64,000 nucleotides of DNA from Methylacidiphilum kamchatkense Kam1 (GTDB taxonomy: Bacteria; Verrucomicrobiota; Verrucomicrobiia; Methylacidiphilales; Methylacidiphilaceae), in the NCBI RefSeq assembly GCF_007475525.1, contig NZ_CP037899.1:930001-994000 (forward strand), in the 5' to 3' direction. The position numbers were made by a program, and so were the translations under genes. The notes below the pieces were generated by a model. It was given only the letters and a program-made list of their open reading frames with translations. It was not told the origin of the DNA and made no database searches. Below, piece by piece: positions 40,958 to 50,052 of the stretch; position 1 is the stretch's first letter, and each line of letters opens with the position of its first letter.

Positions 40958-42571
40958 CTAGGAATGGGTTTTCTTTCGATGTTCCAGTGAGGCTTTTAAA
41001 AAAGCTACAAATAACGGATGTGGGCAATTAGGTCTGGATTGAAATTCTGGATGGAATTGACAGCCAACAAACCAGGGATGATTTTCTAATTCAATCAGTT
41101 CTACCAGCTCTCCATTTTCTGTTGTACCAGATATCTTCAAACCGAACTTTTCAAGTAGGGGCTTATAGGCCATGTTAAACTCGTAACGATGCCTATGCCG
41201 TTCTCTAGAAGTATCCCGCCTATAGGCTTCATAAGCTTTTGTATTGGGAAGGAGTTTGCATAGAGAGCTACCAAGCCGCATGGACCCTCCAAGGCTAGAA
41301 AGTTTTTTTTGTTCCTCAAGCAAACAGATCACAGGGTTTGAGGTCATACTTTCAAACTCTGTACTGTGGGCATCGGTCAGTCCAACAACATTTCGACTAA
41401 ATTCAATAATAGCGGTCTGCATGCCAAGACATAATCCAAAATAGGGAATGTGATGAAGCCGTGCATATTTTGCTGCCTCTATTTTTCCCTCAATGCCTCG
41501 ACTGCCAAAGCCTCCAGGAACCAATATTCCATCTGATCCTTGAAGCAGCGTTTCGGCCCCTTTTTCTTCGATTTCTTCAGCATCCACTTTTTTGACTTCC
41601 ACTCCACAGGAAAGAAATGCTCCCGCATGGGTCAACGCTTCATAGATACTTTTGTAGGCGTCCTGATGACCGATATATTTGCCTACCACTGCAATAGAAA
41701 GCTGATGCGAAGGATGCATAATTTTTTCGACAAAAGCTTTCCAATCTGTTAAATCGGCTTCGGGCAGATCAAGTTTCAAATACTTGCAGACAAGAGCATC
41801 TAGTTTTTCTTTCTGAAGCATCAGAGGAACTTCATAAATAGTATGTTGAACATCTAACTCTTCGATGACCCCTTCAATGGAGACATTACAGTAGAGAGAA
41901 AGTTTTGCCCTAACTTCCTCCGTCAGGGGATGATCGGATCGGCAAACTAGAACATGAGGCTGAATGCCTATTTCTCGTAGTTTCGCAACACTCTGCTGGG
42001 TTGGTTTTGTTTTGAGCTCTCCAGCAGCCTTGATGTAAGGCACATAGGTGACATGGACGAACAAAGCGTGATCAGAACCAACTTCTAAAGCCATCTGTCG
42101 GATAGCCTCAAGAAAGGGAAGGCCTTCAATATCTCCGGTTGTGCCTCCGATTTCAGTGATCAAGATGTCGCAGCCGCTACTTTCGGCTACTCGCATAATT
42201 CGGTTTTTTATTTCATTGGTCACATGGGGAATGACTTGAACGGTTTTGCCTAGATATTTTCCTTGTCTTTCTTGTTGAATGACCGCTTCGTAGATTTGTC
42301 CTGTGGTTGTATTATTAAGCTTGGAAAGTTTGACGTTTGTGAATCTTTCGTAGTGACCAAGATCTAAATCAGTTTCTGCTCCATCTTCAAGGACATATAC
42401 CTCACCATGCTGATAGGGGTTCATCGTCCCAGGATCAACATTGAGGTAGGGATCTAGTTTCTGTAAGGAAATTTTGACTCCCCTTCTTTCTAATAGAGTT
42501 CCCAAGGCTGCTGCTGTAATGCCTTTACCCAGAGAACTAATTACTCCACCTGTAACAAAAATATATTTCAT
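40958..42571 (-). CDS. pyrG: CTP synthase
   Basis: Makes CTP from UTP, ATP and glutamine. The N-terminal synthase domain begins [31 protein letters not shown] and contains [40 protein letters not shown]. The C-terminal class I glutamine amidotransferase domain has the Cys nucleophile in [10 protein letters not shown] and the His-Glu pair in [13 protein letters not shown]. It sits between kdsB and kdsA; the CTP serves CMP-Kdo formation, and the first base overlaps the end of kdsB (ATGA). Confidence 0.97.
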   Translation of the reverse strand: MKYIFVTGGVISSLGKGITAAALGTLLERRGVKISLQKLDPYLNVDPGTMNPYQHGEVYVLEDGAETDLDLGHYERFTNVKLSKLNNTTTGQIYEAVIQQERQGKYLGKTVQVIPHVTNEIKNRIMRVAESSGCDILITEIGGTTGDIEGLPFLEAIRQMALEVGSDHALFVHVTYVPYIKAAGELKTKPTQQSVAKLREIGIQPHVLVCRSDHPLTEEVRAKLSLYCNVSIEGVIEELDVQHTIYEVPLMLQKEKLDALVCKYLKLDLPEADLTDWKAFVEKIMHPSHQLSIAVVGKYIGHQDAYKSIYEALTHAGAFLSCGVEVKKVDAEEIEEKGAETLLQGSDGILVPGGFGSRGIEGKIEAAKYARLHHIPYFGLCLGMQTAIIEFSRNVVGLTDAHSTEFESMTSNPVICLLEEQKKLSSLGGSMRLGSSLCKLLPNTKAYEAYRRDTSRERHRHRYEFNMAYKPLLEKFGLKISGTTENGELVELIELENHPWFVGCQFHPEFQSRPNCPHPLFVAFLKASLEHRKKTHS

Positions 42572-43299
42572 AGCAGCTCTTTATTATGTTTAAGCATTTG
42601 GTCGGCCTTCGACAAGTCTTCAGGGGTGTCTATAGCCACAGTTTGATAGGCAGTAGAAACCACCCGAATAGGAATTCGGTTCTCTATTGCCCTGAGTTGT
42701 TCCAAGGATTCCACTTGTTCTAATATTCCATATGGAAGAGAAATAAATTTTTGTAAAGCCCATGATGAAAATGCGTAAATACCCACATGCGCCTGCAGCG
42801 AATAATTGATCGTTTTATTTTTCAGAAAAGGTATTGGTGCTCTGCTAAAATAAATGGCAAAACCATCTACATCGCAAACAACTTTTACGACATTTGGATT
42901 TTTCCTTTCGGAGTCCTCCATAAGTTTTCTTGCTAGGGTGGCAATTGGAGCTGCTCCCATGCCCTCAATAAGCCTGTCTATTTCTTTCCCAGGAAGAAAA
43001 GGTTCGTCCCCTTGGAAGTTTACATATCTGTCTGCCTTATATAAAGCGGCTACTTCAGCTACTCGATCCGTTCCGGAAAGATGGCTCGATTTAGTCATCA
43101 ATGGTTCCCCGCCAAAACCTTTCACTACGTCAAAAATTCTTTGATCATCAGTGGCTACCACAACTTTCTTTGCTCTTTTGCATTCCATAGCCCTTTCCCA
43201 AGCCCATTGAATGAGTGGTTTGCCTCCTAACATCGCTAATGGTTTGCCAGGAAACCTACTGGAACCCCATCTAGCAGGAATAACAATGATGGTTGTCAT
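42568..43299 (-). CDS. kdsB: CMP-Kdo synthetase
   Basis: Activates Kdo as CMP-Kdo for transfer to lipid A. I take the ATG at 43299 ([21 protein letters not shown]), which matches the family's usual start; the frame is open another 20 codons to 43359 into gmhB. Motifs [37 protein letters not shown] and HVGIYAF are present. It overlaps pyrG by four bases. Confidence 0.94.
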   Translation of the reverse strand: MTTIIVIPARWGSSRFPGKPLAMLGGKPLIQWAWERAMECKRAKKVVVATDDQRIFDVVKGFGGEPLMTKSSHLSGTDRVAEVAALYKADRYVNFQGDEPFLPGKEIDRLIEGMGAAPIATLARKLMEDSERKNPNVVKVVCDVDGFAIYFSRAPIPFLKNKTINYSLQAHVGIYAFSSWALQKFISLPYGILEQVESLEQLRAIENRIPIRVVSTAYQTVAIDTPEDLSKADQMLKHNKELL

Positions 43300-43345
43300 G
43301 AAGGACTCAGAATGAGATTTTGCTTCTTTCAAAAAAAGGCTGCGA

Positions 43346-43885
43346 TTACTCATTTTCAACAGAAAGAATTACATCAATGGCTTCAAAAAGAGAAAAGGTC
43401 ACATAGGTCGCAAGCCGACAGGCTACAAACGCATCGAGGTTTTTTCTTCCCAGGTTTATAAAAATAGTTTTGCATCCACTGTTTCTGCCGCAAAGGACAT
43501 CAGCTAGTCTATCTCCCACAAAAAAAGATCTGCCACAATCGATATCATATTCTTTAGTAGCCTTCCAAATCATTGTCGGCTGTGGTTTTCTGTCCCAAGT
43601 GATTTCCTGTGTAGGTCCTTCATAAGAAAGATAGATCTTTTCAAAAAAACTGCTACCAACCATTTCTAATAGTCTCTGATTGACCTTTTCAACGTCCCCG
43701 GCTGTTAGCAGTCCTCGGGCAACACCCGATTGATTCGAAACGATGAATAACAGAAAACCCGCTTTTTTAAGTCTCAAAAGTTGTTGATCCAAGCCATGGG
43801 GAATTTCTATCAGTTTTTCGTTTTTTAAATAGGGTATATTTTTAATCAGCGTGTCATCTCTATCAAAGAAAACAGCCTTGTTCAT
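43346..43885 (-). CDS. gmhB: D-glycero-D-manno-heptose 1,7-bisphosphate phosphatase-like HAD phosphatase
   Basis: HAD-family histidinol/heptose-bisphosphate phosphatase of 179 residues. Motif I is AVFFDRDDTLI, motif II FIVSNQSGVARGLL, then KPQPTMIWKATKEYDI and SFFVGDRLADVLCGRNSGCKTIFI. It removes the C7 phosphate before ADP-heptose formation. The start overlaps the stop of the heptose kinase gene by four bases. Context between hldA and kdsB fixes the role in LPS heptose synthesis. Confidence 0.9.
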   Translation of the reverse strand: MNKAVFFDRDDTLIKNIPYLKNEKLIEIPHGLDQQLLRLKKAGFLLFIVSNQSGVARGLLTAGDVEKVNQRLLEMVGSSFFEKIYLSYEGPTQEITWDRKPQPTMIWKATKEYDIDCGRSFFVGDRLADVLCGRNSGCKTIFINLGRKNLDAFVACRLATYVTFSLFEAIDVILSVENE

Positions 43886-44901
43886 AGTCTTGAGTCGATC
43901 GTAGGAGGGAAAGATAAAATGCTTTGTTTGAGTTCGGCAGGAGTGCAGGTGGCGGTTCCTAGTTTTCCAACAACAACCCCCGCCCCATGATTGGCAATCA
44001 GAGCTGCTTCAAATCCAGTGGCTCCAGCTGAAAGCGCAAGGGAAAAAAGACTGATAGCTGTATCTCCAGCTCCAGAAACATCGAAAACCTCTCTAGAAAC
44101 AGCCGATATGGTTTTAGGTTTTCCTTCCCTCTCCAACAGAAGCATTCCCTCTTCCCCTAAAGTGACAAGGATGTAGGAACAGTGCCATTTTTTTTGGAGT
44201 ATTCTGGCAGCTTCCACAATCTTTGTCAGATCTTCTTCGTGAACATCTGGAAAGCCTGCAAGAGCGATTGCCTCTTTTCTGTTTGGCTTAACGACACTCA
44301 CTCCTGTCCAGTTGAGGCGGTTGTTTGAATGGGGATCCACAGCAACAAGGATGTCCTTACCTTTGGTATGATTTAAAATAAAATCGATGATCGTTTGATC
44401 AAGCAACCCTTTGGCATAATCTTCGATAATGATAAGATCTTTAGAATCCAATTCCTTTTCTAAGTAAAGCAAAATATTCTGGGTAATTTCCTTAGGGATT
44501 GGTTCTTTTGTTTCCCTGTCCACCCTTACTACCTGTTGTTGCCTGCCGAAAATTCTTGTTTTTTGGGTCGTTTGCCTATTTTGGATGATTTGAATGCCAC
44601 GCAGGTTGCATCCAAAATTTTCCAAAGATTGAAGCAATTTTTTCCCTGCCTCATCTTCTCCAACAACTCCTAAAACAGAAACCTCTTTTGTAAATTCAAG
44701 CAGATTCCGAGCCACATTAGCTGCGCCTCCAGGAAAATAGGAACATTTCTGGACTTCTACGATTGGTACAGGAGCCTCAGGAGAAAGACGAGAAACCTTT
44801 CCCCAAACAAATTCATCGAGCATGAGATCTCCAATAACTAATGCCCTTAATTTTGAAAAGCGAACTAAAAAATGGTCGATGGCGTTAGCAGAAAAAAACA
44901 T
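43882..44901 (-). CDS. hldA: D-beta-D-heptose 7-phosphate kinase (HldA/RfaE1)
   Basis: PfkB-family sugar kinase of 339 residues, phosphorylating heptose-7-P at C1. Signature 1 is YFPGGAANVARNLLEF, signature 2 is VFDVSGAGDTAISLFSLAL with the catalytic Asp. HldE in many bacteria is a fusion of this kinase with an adenylyltransferase; here only the kinase half is present, so a separate HldC-type enzyme must act elsewhere. It is the first gene of the minus-strand LPS run. Confidence 0.9.
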   Translation of the reverse strand: MFFSANAIDHFLVRFSKLRALVIGDLMLDEFVWGKVSRLSPEAPVPIVEVQKCSYFPGGAANVARNLLEFTKEVSVLGVVGEDEAGKKLLQSLENFGCNLRGIQIIQNRQTTQKTRIFGRQQQVVRVDRETKEPIPKEITQNILLYLEKELDSKDLIIIEDYAKGLLDQTIIDFILNHTKGKDILVAVDPHSNNRLNWTGVSVVKPNRKEAIALAGFPDVHEEDLTKIVEAARILQKKWHCSYILVTLGEEGMLLLEREGKPKTISAVSREVFDVSGAGDTAISLFSLALSAGATGFEAALIANHGAGVVVGKLGTATCTPAELKQSILSFPPTIDSRL

Positions 44902-45013
44902 AACAAAGCATGCAAGATTTATAATAATGAGTCCAGTATATGAAAAATCATTTTTTATCTTATATTTTTAAACCGTTTTTTTTGAATAAACCTTAATTAA
45001 ATTTCAAAAGACT

Positions 45014-45877
45014 ATGAAAGTGGAGCAAATAGACGACAGAAAAAAGGTGAATAAAAAGGTCGGGTATTTGGGCCCCGAAGCGACGTTTTCTCATCTTGTA
45101 GTCAAGAAAAGATTCCCTGATTGGCAACACCATTCTCTGGGCTCTATAGAGGATATTATTGAATTTGTCAAGACATTTGCCGATGGAGAAGAAAGGATTG
45201 GATTGATTCCAATTGAAAATTCCACTGGAGGAATGATTCTTGAATCGGTTGATTTGCTTTTGGAAGAAGACTTCCATCTTTATATTCAAGAAGAGCTTTC
45301 GTTGAATGTTCAATTGGCATTGATTGGAAGAAAAGGTCAAGAAATCAAAGAGATCTATTCCCATCCTACTCCTCTTTTTTATTGCAGGAAATGGCTGAAA
45401 ACAAAGTTTCCACGGGCTAAAATACAGAAGACAGCTAGTACTTCAGAGGCAGCGAGAATAGTTTCTGAAAATCCTTATTCTGCGGCACTTTCGACTCGTT
45501 TAGCTGCAGAAATTTATAAGCTAGATATCCTAGAGTTTCCTGTACTTGAAGGAAATGTCAATCTCACACAATTTTTTGTCTTAAGTCCTTTTCCTTGCGT
45601 AGGATCGACTGCCGAAACAACCATTGTTTTTTCAGTAAAAGATGAGCCTGGAAGTTTGTGTTCCTTTTTAGAACCTTTCAGGGATGGCAAATTAAACATC
45701 AAAAGGATTGTTTCCAGGCCTATTCCTGGAAAATTGAATACGTATCTATTTTTGTTATCGGTTCAAGCAGGCAAAGAGTCGGTTCCTTTGGAAAAGGCTC
45801 TTCGTAAGGCTGAACAATATGCTATTTGGCTTAAATCTTTGGGGTCTTATCCCATAAGGGAAACCTTTAATGTTTAA
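45014..45877 (+). CDS. pheA: Prephenate dehydratase with divergent motifs
   Basis: Converts prephenate to phenylpyruvate in phenylalanine synthesis. It is 287 residues: KVGYLGPEATFSHLVVKKRFP at the start, IGLIPIENSTGGMILESVDLLL, AALSTRLAAEIYKLDIL, then an ACT domain with FSVKDEPGSLCSFLEPF. Two family hallmarks are altered. The usual catalytic TRF tripeptide reads NLTQF, with Gln instead of Arg, and the ACT-domain ESRP segment that senses Phe reads VSRP. So enzymatic activity or feedback control may differ. No chorismate mutase domain is present at the N-terminus. Divergent from hldA. Confidence 0.85.
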   Translation: MKVEQIDDRKKVNKKVGYLGPEATFSHLVVKKRFPDWQHHSLGSIEDIIEFVKTFADGEERIGLIPIENSTGGMILESVDLLLEEDFHLYIQEELSLNVQLALIGRKGQEIKEIYSHPTPLFYCRKWLKTKFPRAKIQKTASTSEAARIVSENPYSAALSTRLAAEIYKLDILEFPVLEGNVNLTQFFVLSPFPCVGSTAETTIVFSVKDEPGSLCSFLEPFRDGKLNIKRIVSRPIPGKLNTYLFLLSVQAGKESVPLEKALRKAEQYAIWLKSLGSYPIRETFNV

Positions 45878-45892
45878 AGCTAGAACTACTTC

Positions 45893-46465
45893 TTACCACC
45901 ATCCTTCTCCCCATCCTGTGGTCCATGGTTCAAATCCAACCGGTTCCCATACATTTTCTAGAATGGTTTTTGTGGGAACTTTTTGGGTATAAGAAGGGAG
46001 CGATTCTTTGGGCCACAGAAAAAACTCTTCCCCTTCGACGATTAAATAATGTGGGCTCTCTATACTAGTTTTAAATGGAGAGACGATCTTTCCAGCAACA
46101 GTAATCGTTTTGCCAGTTGAATAGACTTTGGGATCGACTTTCCCTTTGTACCATAAATAGAATTTTCCTTTGGAAGGAGATTGTACTATTGGCTTGTCTG
46201 TTGTGGGATCTAGAGGTTTTTGAATAATCAACATCAAACTTTCTCCCTCATGGTTCATACATCGTTGGATGACTCCTCCTAAAAGAACGTTTTGGCCGAT
46301 GAATGCGCTAGGACGAGCTGATAGTAAGGAAAATGAGGGTTGTTTACTAGCTTTGTGACGATAGGATCCTGTAATGGGGCTGATTGAACAGCCTCCAAGT
46401 AGGAAAAGGCTTAGAAAAAAAAATAACATTTTTTTTGAGTTGCCAATCAGAATATTCACTTTCAA
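45893..46465 (-). CDS. Slp-family outer-membrane lipoprotein
   Basis: A 190-residue lipoprotein with lipobox LLGGC and the Slp-domain pattern PSAFIGQNVLLGGVIQRCMNHEGESLMLIIQKPLDPTTDKPI, GKFYLWYKGKVDPKVYSTGKTITVAGKI, and PHYLIVEGEEFFLWPK. Slp lipoproteins of Gammaproteobacteria are starvation- or acid-induced outer-membrane proteins. The C-terminus is Trp/Gly-rich (WTTGWGEGWW), an addition not expected in the family. Start may be at Met13. Runs convergent to pheA with a 15-base gap. Confidence 0.82.
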   Translation of the reverse strand: MKVNILIGNSKKMLFFFLSLFLLGGCSISPITGSYRHKASKQPSFSLLSARPSAFIGQNVLLGGVIQRCMNHEGESLMLIIQKPLDPTTDKPIVQSPSKGKFYLWYKGKVDPKVYSTGKTITVAGKIVSPFKTSIESPHYLIVEGEEFFLWPKESLPSYTQKVPTKTILENVWEPVGFEPWTTGWGEGWW

Positions 46466-46559
46466 TAGAATAGAAATGTATGGTTAATGAAAGAGTTCAT
46501 TGACGTTTCGTCGTTTGTGAAAGAAAACTATCAAAATATTTTTAAAAAGAAAGATCTAA

Positions 46560-47429
46560 ATGGTAAGGGTGGCGCTTATTCAAAGCATTGGAGCTGTTGA
46601 TCCGACTCAAGGACTGGCTCATCATTTGGAACTCATCAGCCAAGCGAAAGAACTCGGCGCAGAGATTATATGTACTCAGGAACTTTTTAAAACCCGTTAT
46701 TTTTGTAATCGAATTGATCCTGAATTTTTTAGTTGGGCTGAAGACATTAATGGTCCTACCCTTCAATGCTTCATGGAAATTGCTAAAAAACTTCAGGTTG
46801 TATTGATTGGATCGATCTTTGAAAAGCGGGCTCCTGGATTATATCACAATACGGCTATTGTAGTGGATGCAGATGGAAGCTATTTGGGCTGTTATAGAAA
46901 AGCGCATATTCCGGATGATCCAGGTTATTTTGAGAAATACTATTTTGCAGCTGGAGACAACGACTTTCCTGTTTTCCAGACCCGTTATGCAAGAATTGGA
47001 GTCTTAATTTGTTGGGATCAATGGTTTCCAGAAGCTGCTAGAATTGCTGCCTTAAAGGGGGCTCAGATCATTTTTTATCCTACCGCTATCGGATGGCTTG
47101 TAGAAGAAAAAATGGCCTTTGGACAAGATCAGTTGACAGCTTGGCTAACTATTCAGCGAGCACATGCCATTGCCAATGGAGTTTTCGTAGCTTCCATTAA
47201 TCGAACTGGGGTAGAAGGAGACGAAAAAAGTCGTTGTATTGAGTTCTGGGGGAGAAGTTTTTTGGTTGATCCCTTTGGTAGAATCATCAAACAAGCTGGA
47301 GAAAAAGAAGAAATTCTGGTTGGAGAACTGGATTTTAGCCTCATAGAGAAGACGAGAATAAATTGGCCCTTTTTACGGGATCGGAGGATCGACCTTTATG
47401 AACAAATCACTCGAAGATATTTTCCTTAA
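46560..47429 (+). CDS. aguB: N-carbamoylputrescine amidase
   Basis: Nitrilase-superfamily enzyme that releases putrescine from N-carbamoylputrescine. The Glu-Lys-Cys triad positions are visible: EIICTQELF, CYRKAHIPDDPGYFEKYYF, and GVLICWDQWFPEAARI. The YFEKYYFAAGD and GAQIIFYPTAIGW segments are AguB-like. It is followed by aguA after 23 bases, forming the agmatine-to-putrescine pathway. Confidence 0.94.
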   Translation: MVRVALIQSIGAVDPTQGLAHHLELISQAKELGAEIICTQELFKTRYFCNRIDPEFFSWAEDINGPTLQCFMEIAKKLQVVLIGSIFEKRAPGLYHNTAIVVDADGSYLGCYRKAHIPDDPGYFEKYYFAAGDNDFPVFQTRYARIGVLICWDQWFPEAARIAALKGAQIIFYPTAIGWLVEEKMAFGQDQLTAWLTIQRAHAIANGVFVASINRTGVEGDEKSRCIEFWGRSFLVDPFGRIIKQAGEKEEILVGELDFSLIEKTRINWPFLRDRRIDLYEQITRRYFP

Positions 47430-47452
47430 TTCTGTAGCTATTTGCTAGATCC

Positions 47453-48520
47453 ATGCATACGGGCTCTTTCAGAAATAAAAATTCTCTAACTGCTTCATTA
47501 TGCTGTTTTATATTCCCAGCCGAATGGGAAAAGCATAGAGCAACTTGGCTTACTTGGCCTAGAAAAGAAAGTATAAGTTTTCCAGGACTTTCCCATGCAG
47601 CTGAAGAAATCTGGATTCAACTGGCATTGGCTATCTCCCAGGATGAGTTGGTGAGAATAAACGTGTTTGATAAAACGCAGTTTGTTGAGGTAGAGAATCT
47701 TTTCAAAGAGCGGGGGGGAGAAATCAACAAAAAAATTTTTTTATACGAAAATCCCGCATATGAACCATGGTGTAGGGATCATGGACCGATTTTTGTTCGC
47801 AACGAAGAGGAAATAGCCGTTGTGGACTTTATTTATAATGCCTGGGGTGGAAAATATCCTCCCTATGATCTGGATGATCGTGTTCCGGAAAGAATTGGAA
47901 AATACTTAGGAATGCGGGTTTTTTCCCCAGGGATTGTTGTGGAAGGAGGGGCTATCGATTCCAACGGCAGTGGAGTGCTTCTTGCTTCCAGAAAAAGTAT
48001 TGATAATCCCAATAGAAATCCTGGAGTTGGCCTAAAAGTAATCGAAAAGATATTTTATGAATTTCTTGGAATCAAGAAAGTAATTTGGCTAGAGGCGGAA
48101 ATCATGGGGGATGATACCGATGGCCATGTCGACCAGTACAGCAGGTTTGTGAGTGTCAATACCATAGCTTGCGCATTTGAACGAAATGCTTCGGATGGCA
48201 ATTATCTAAGTCTTCGAAAGAATATCGAACAATTAGCTAAAGAATGTGATTACCGAGGGAAGCCTTTTGAAATAGTCGAAGTGCCAATGCCTAACCCTGT
48301 CATAAAAAATGGAATGCGATTGCCCGCTTCGTATTTAAATTTTTATCTGACAAATCATTCCCTCTTTGTTCCTGTTTTTGAAGACCCAATGGATGAAGTA
48401 GCTCAAGAAATTTTGCAAGGTCTTTTTCCCGAAAGAAAAATCTGTCCTTTTTTTGCCAAAGATTTAGTTTGGGGATTGGGAGCCATTCACTGCATCACTC
48501 AACAGGAACCAGGTTGGTAA
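47453..48520 (+). CDS. aguA: Agmatine deiminase
   Basis: Hydrolyses agmatine to N-carbamoylputrescine plus ammonia. At 355 residues it shows the guanidino-group-modifying fold: FPAEWEKHRATWLTWPR, EPWCRDHGPIFVRN, VEGGAIDSNGSGVLLASRKSI, MGDDTDGHVDQYSRFV, and the catalytic Cys near the end in GLGAIHCITQQEPGW. It directly follows aguB, giving a two-gene putrescine operon. Confidence 0.95.
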   Translation: MHTGSFRNKNSLTASLCCFIFPAEWEKHRATWLTWPRKESISFPGLSHAAEEIWIQLALAISQDELVRINVFDKTQFVEVENLFKERGGEINKKIFLYENPAYEPWCRDHGPIFVRNEEEIAVVDFIYNAWGGKYPPYDLDDRVPERIGKYLGMRVFSPGIVVEGGAIDSNGSGVLLASRKSIDNPNRNPGVGLKVIEKIFYEFLGIKKVIWLEAEIMGDDTDGHVDQYSRFVSVNTIACAFERNASDGNYLSLRKNIEQLAKECDYRGKPFEIVEVPMPNPVIKNGMRLPASYLNFYLTNHSLFVPVFEDPMDEVAQEILQGLFPERKICPFFAKDLVWGLGAIHCITQQEPGW

Positions 48521-48550
48521 GAAAAGATAAAGATAAAAGAGAACCATTAT

Positions 48551-49102
48551 ATGATTTATCATCTTTCTTTGAAAGCTGTGGCCTTTGGAACCGGATTCAT
48601 ACATCTGCTTCTTGGGACGATCGCTTTTTTATATCCCTCCTCTTTTTGTCAATTCCTTAAAAATTTTCCTAGAAATGATTTTCTAGGCAAGGTGCTAATG
48701 GGCACTTCGGTACTCTGGGTCATCATATTATTGGCGACTATGGATCTTGGTGAATATACGCAGTATAGGATTTGGTTTATTCTTTTTGCTTTTATATTTG
48801 GAATACTGGTGATAGTGGCTATAGAGGACTTCATTTCCCTAAGGGCCTTAGCGCTTTTGCTTTTGTTGGGAGCGAATGTCATTTTAGATGGCACCTTTTT
48901 AAGTATGCGAAGCTGGCGGATTCTCCTTGTGCTCTTAGCTTACGGCTGGATACTTGTAGGTGTTCTTTTCGTTGGTATGCCTTATCTCGCTAGGGATAAG
49001 ATATTGTACTTTTGTTCTTCAGAAAGAAAGATTAAATTGATCGCCCTTTTCACTCTCCTTTTTGGCCTGGTATTATCTTTGCTTGGTTTTATCGATGCAT
49101 AA
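48551..49102 (+). CDS. Small multi-pass membrane protein
   Basis: A 183-residue protein with about six predicted membrane helices and short loops; GTGFIHLLLGTIAFLYPSSFCQFLKNFPRND starts it. No enzymatic motif is visible. The start follows aguA by 30 bases, and its stop overlaps the beginning of the GT9 gene, so it lies in a transcript with both. Function unknown. Confidence 0.7.
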   Translation: MIYHLSLKAVAFGTGFIHLLLGTIAFLYPSSFCQFLKNFPRNDFLGKVLMGTSVLWVIILLATMDLGEYTQYRIWFILFAFIFGILVIVAIEDFISLRALALLLLLGANVILDGTFLSMRSWRILLVLLAYGWILVGVLFVGMPYLARDKILYFCSSERKIKLIALFTLLFGLVLSLLGFIDA

Positions 49103-50051
49103 GATCTTTTATAAAGACAGAATGCTGATCATCAGGGCTGGAGGCTTGGGGGATTTTATACAGACTTTACCAGCTATTTATATTTTAAAGAATCTGGCGC
49201 AACCTTCCAAGCTGGATCTCCTTGGAACTCGTAGATTTGGGATTCTAGGCGAAAATCGGTATTATTTTGATAAGGTTTACGATATAGAAGAAGCTTTTTT
49301 TACCCCTCTTTTTTCTCAAGATCTTATCCCCAGATTAGCTCTTAGAGACTATTTTGCGTCTGTTGACATTGTTCTCTGTTATACCCCTGATGAACAAGGG
49401 ATTTTGAGAAAAAATCTCTATGCTTTAGGAGTCAAAAAAGTGATTTACTGTCCACCTTTCAGAGGCGTAGGAAATGTTGTGGAATGGCTTGCTAAGCCCA
49501 TTATGGAATTAGGCATCATAAATTCTTTAGACTGTCTTCCCCCGCCAATGATTTTTCCCTCTAAAGAAGATGACGAAAAGGCATTAGGCTTATTATGTGG
49601 CATAGAAAAGGAAAAAGTAAAAATTGCTATTCATCCTGGAAGTGGAAGTCAAAAAAAATGTTGGCCAGTAGAAAATTGGCTTTCTTTTTGTCAGCGCATA
49701 CAAAAAATGGGCTGTCGGCTTATCCTCATAATGGGGCCAGCTGAAATGGAAAGAAAAGAGTTAAGTGAGATTCCAGCCGATGTAAGAATAATAAATCAAG
49801 ATCTTCCATCGGTGGGTGCTATCCTCAAATTGTGTAACTTATTCTGTGGACATGATAGTGGTATAACACAGTTGGCTATGGCCGTTGGATGTCCTTCAAT
49901 TGCTTTATTTGGTCCTACAGACCCAACCACTTGGATGTACCCAAGACTGGACAAAAGATTCAAAATATTGTGGAATAAGGAAAGAAGACTAACATTTAGC
50001 GTAGATGAAGTTTTTAGTTGTTTTCTGAAATGTTTAAAAGAAGGTGTTTAA
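49095..50051 (+). CDS. Glycosyltransferase family 9 (heptosyltransferase-like)
   Basis: About 318 residues from the ATG at 49095 (or from Met at 49122). The GT9 pattern is clear: MLIIRAGGLGDFIQTLPAIYILK, IAIHPGSGSQKKCWPVENWLSF, CGHDSGITQLAMAVGCPSIALFGPTDPTTW. GT9 enzymes add heptose or related sugars to LPS inner core using ADP-sugars, consistent with the heptose pathway here. The longer frame from 49062 overlaps the preceding gene further and is less likely. Overlaps or abuts the next gene. Confidence 0.85.
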   Translation: MHKIFYKDRMLIIRAGGLGDFIQTLPAIYILKNLAQPSKLDLLGTRRFGILGENRYYFDKVYDIEEAFFTPLFSQDLIPRLALRDYFASVDIVLCYTPDEQGILRKNLYALGVKKVIYCPPFRGVGNVVEWLAKPIMELGIINSLDCLPPPMIFPSKEDDEKALGLLCGIEKEKVKIAIHPGSGSQKKCWPVENWLSFCQRIQKMGCRLILIMGPAEMERKELSEIPADVRIINQDLPSVGAILKLCNLFCGHDSGITQLAMAVGCPSIALFGPTDPTTWMYPRLDKRFKILWNKERRLTFSVDEVFSCFLKCLKEGV

Positions 50052-50052
50052 A

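Noticed and set aside
49062-49094. Longer start for the GT9 gene
   Set aside because: It would overlap the preceding membrane-protein gene more and add residues not found in GT9 proteins.
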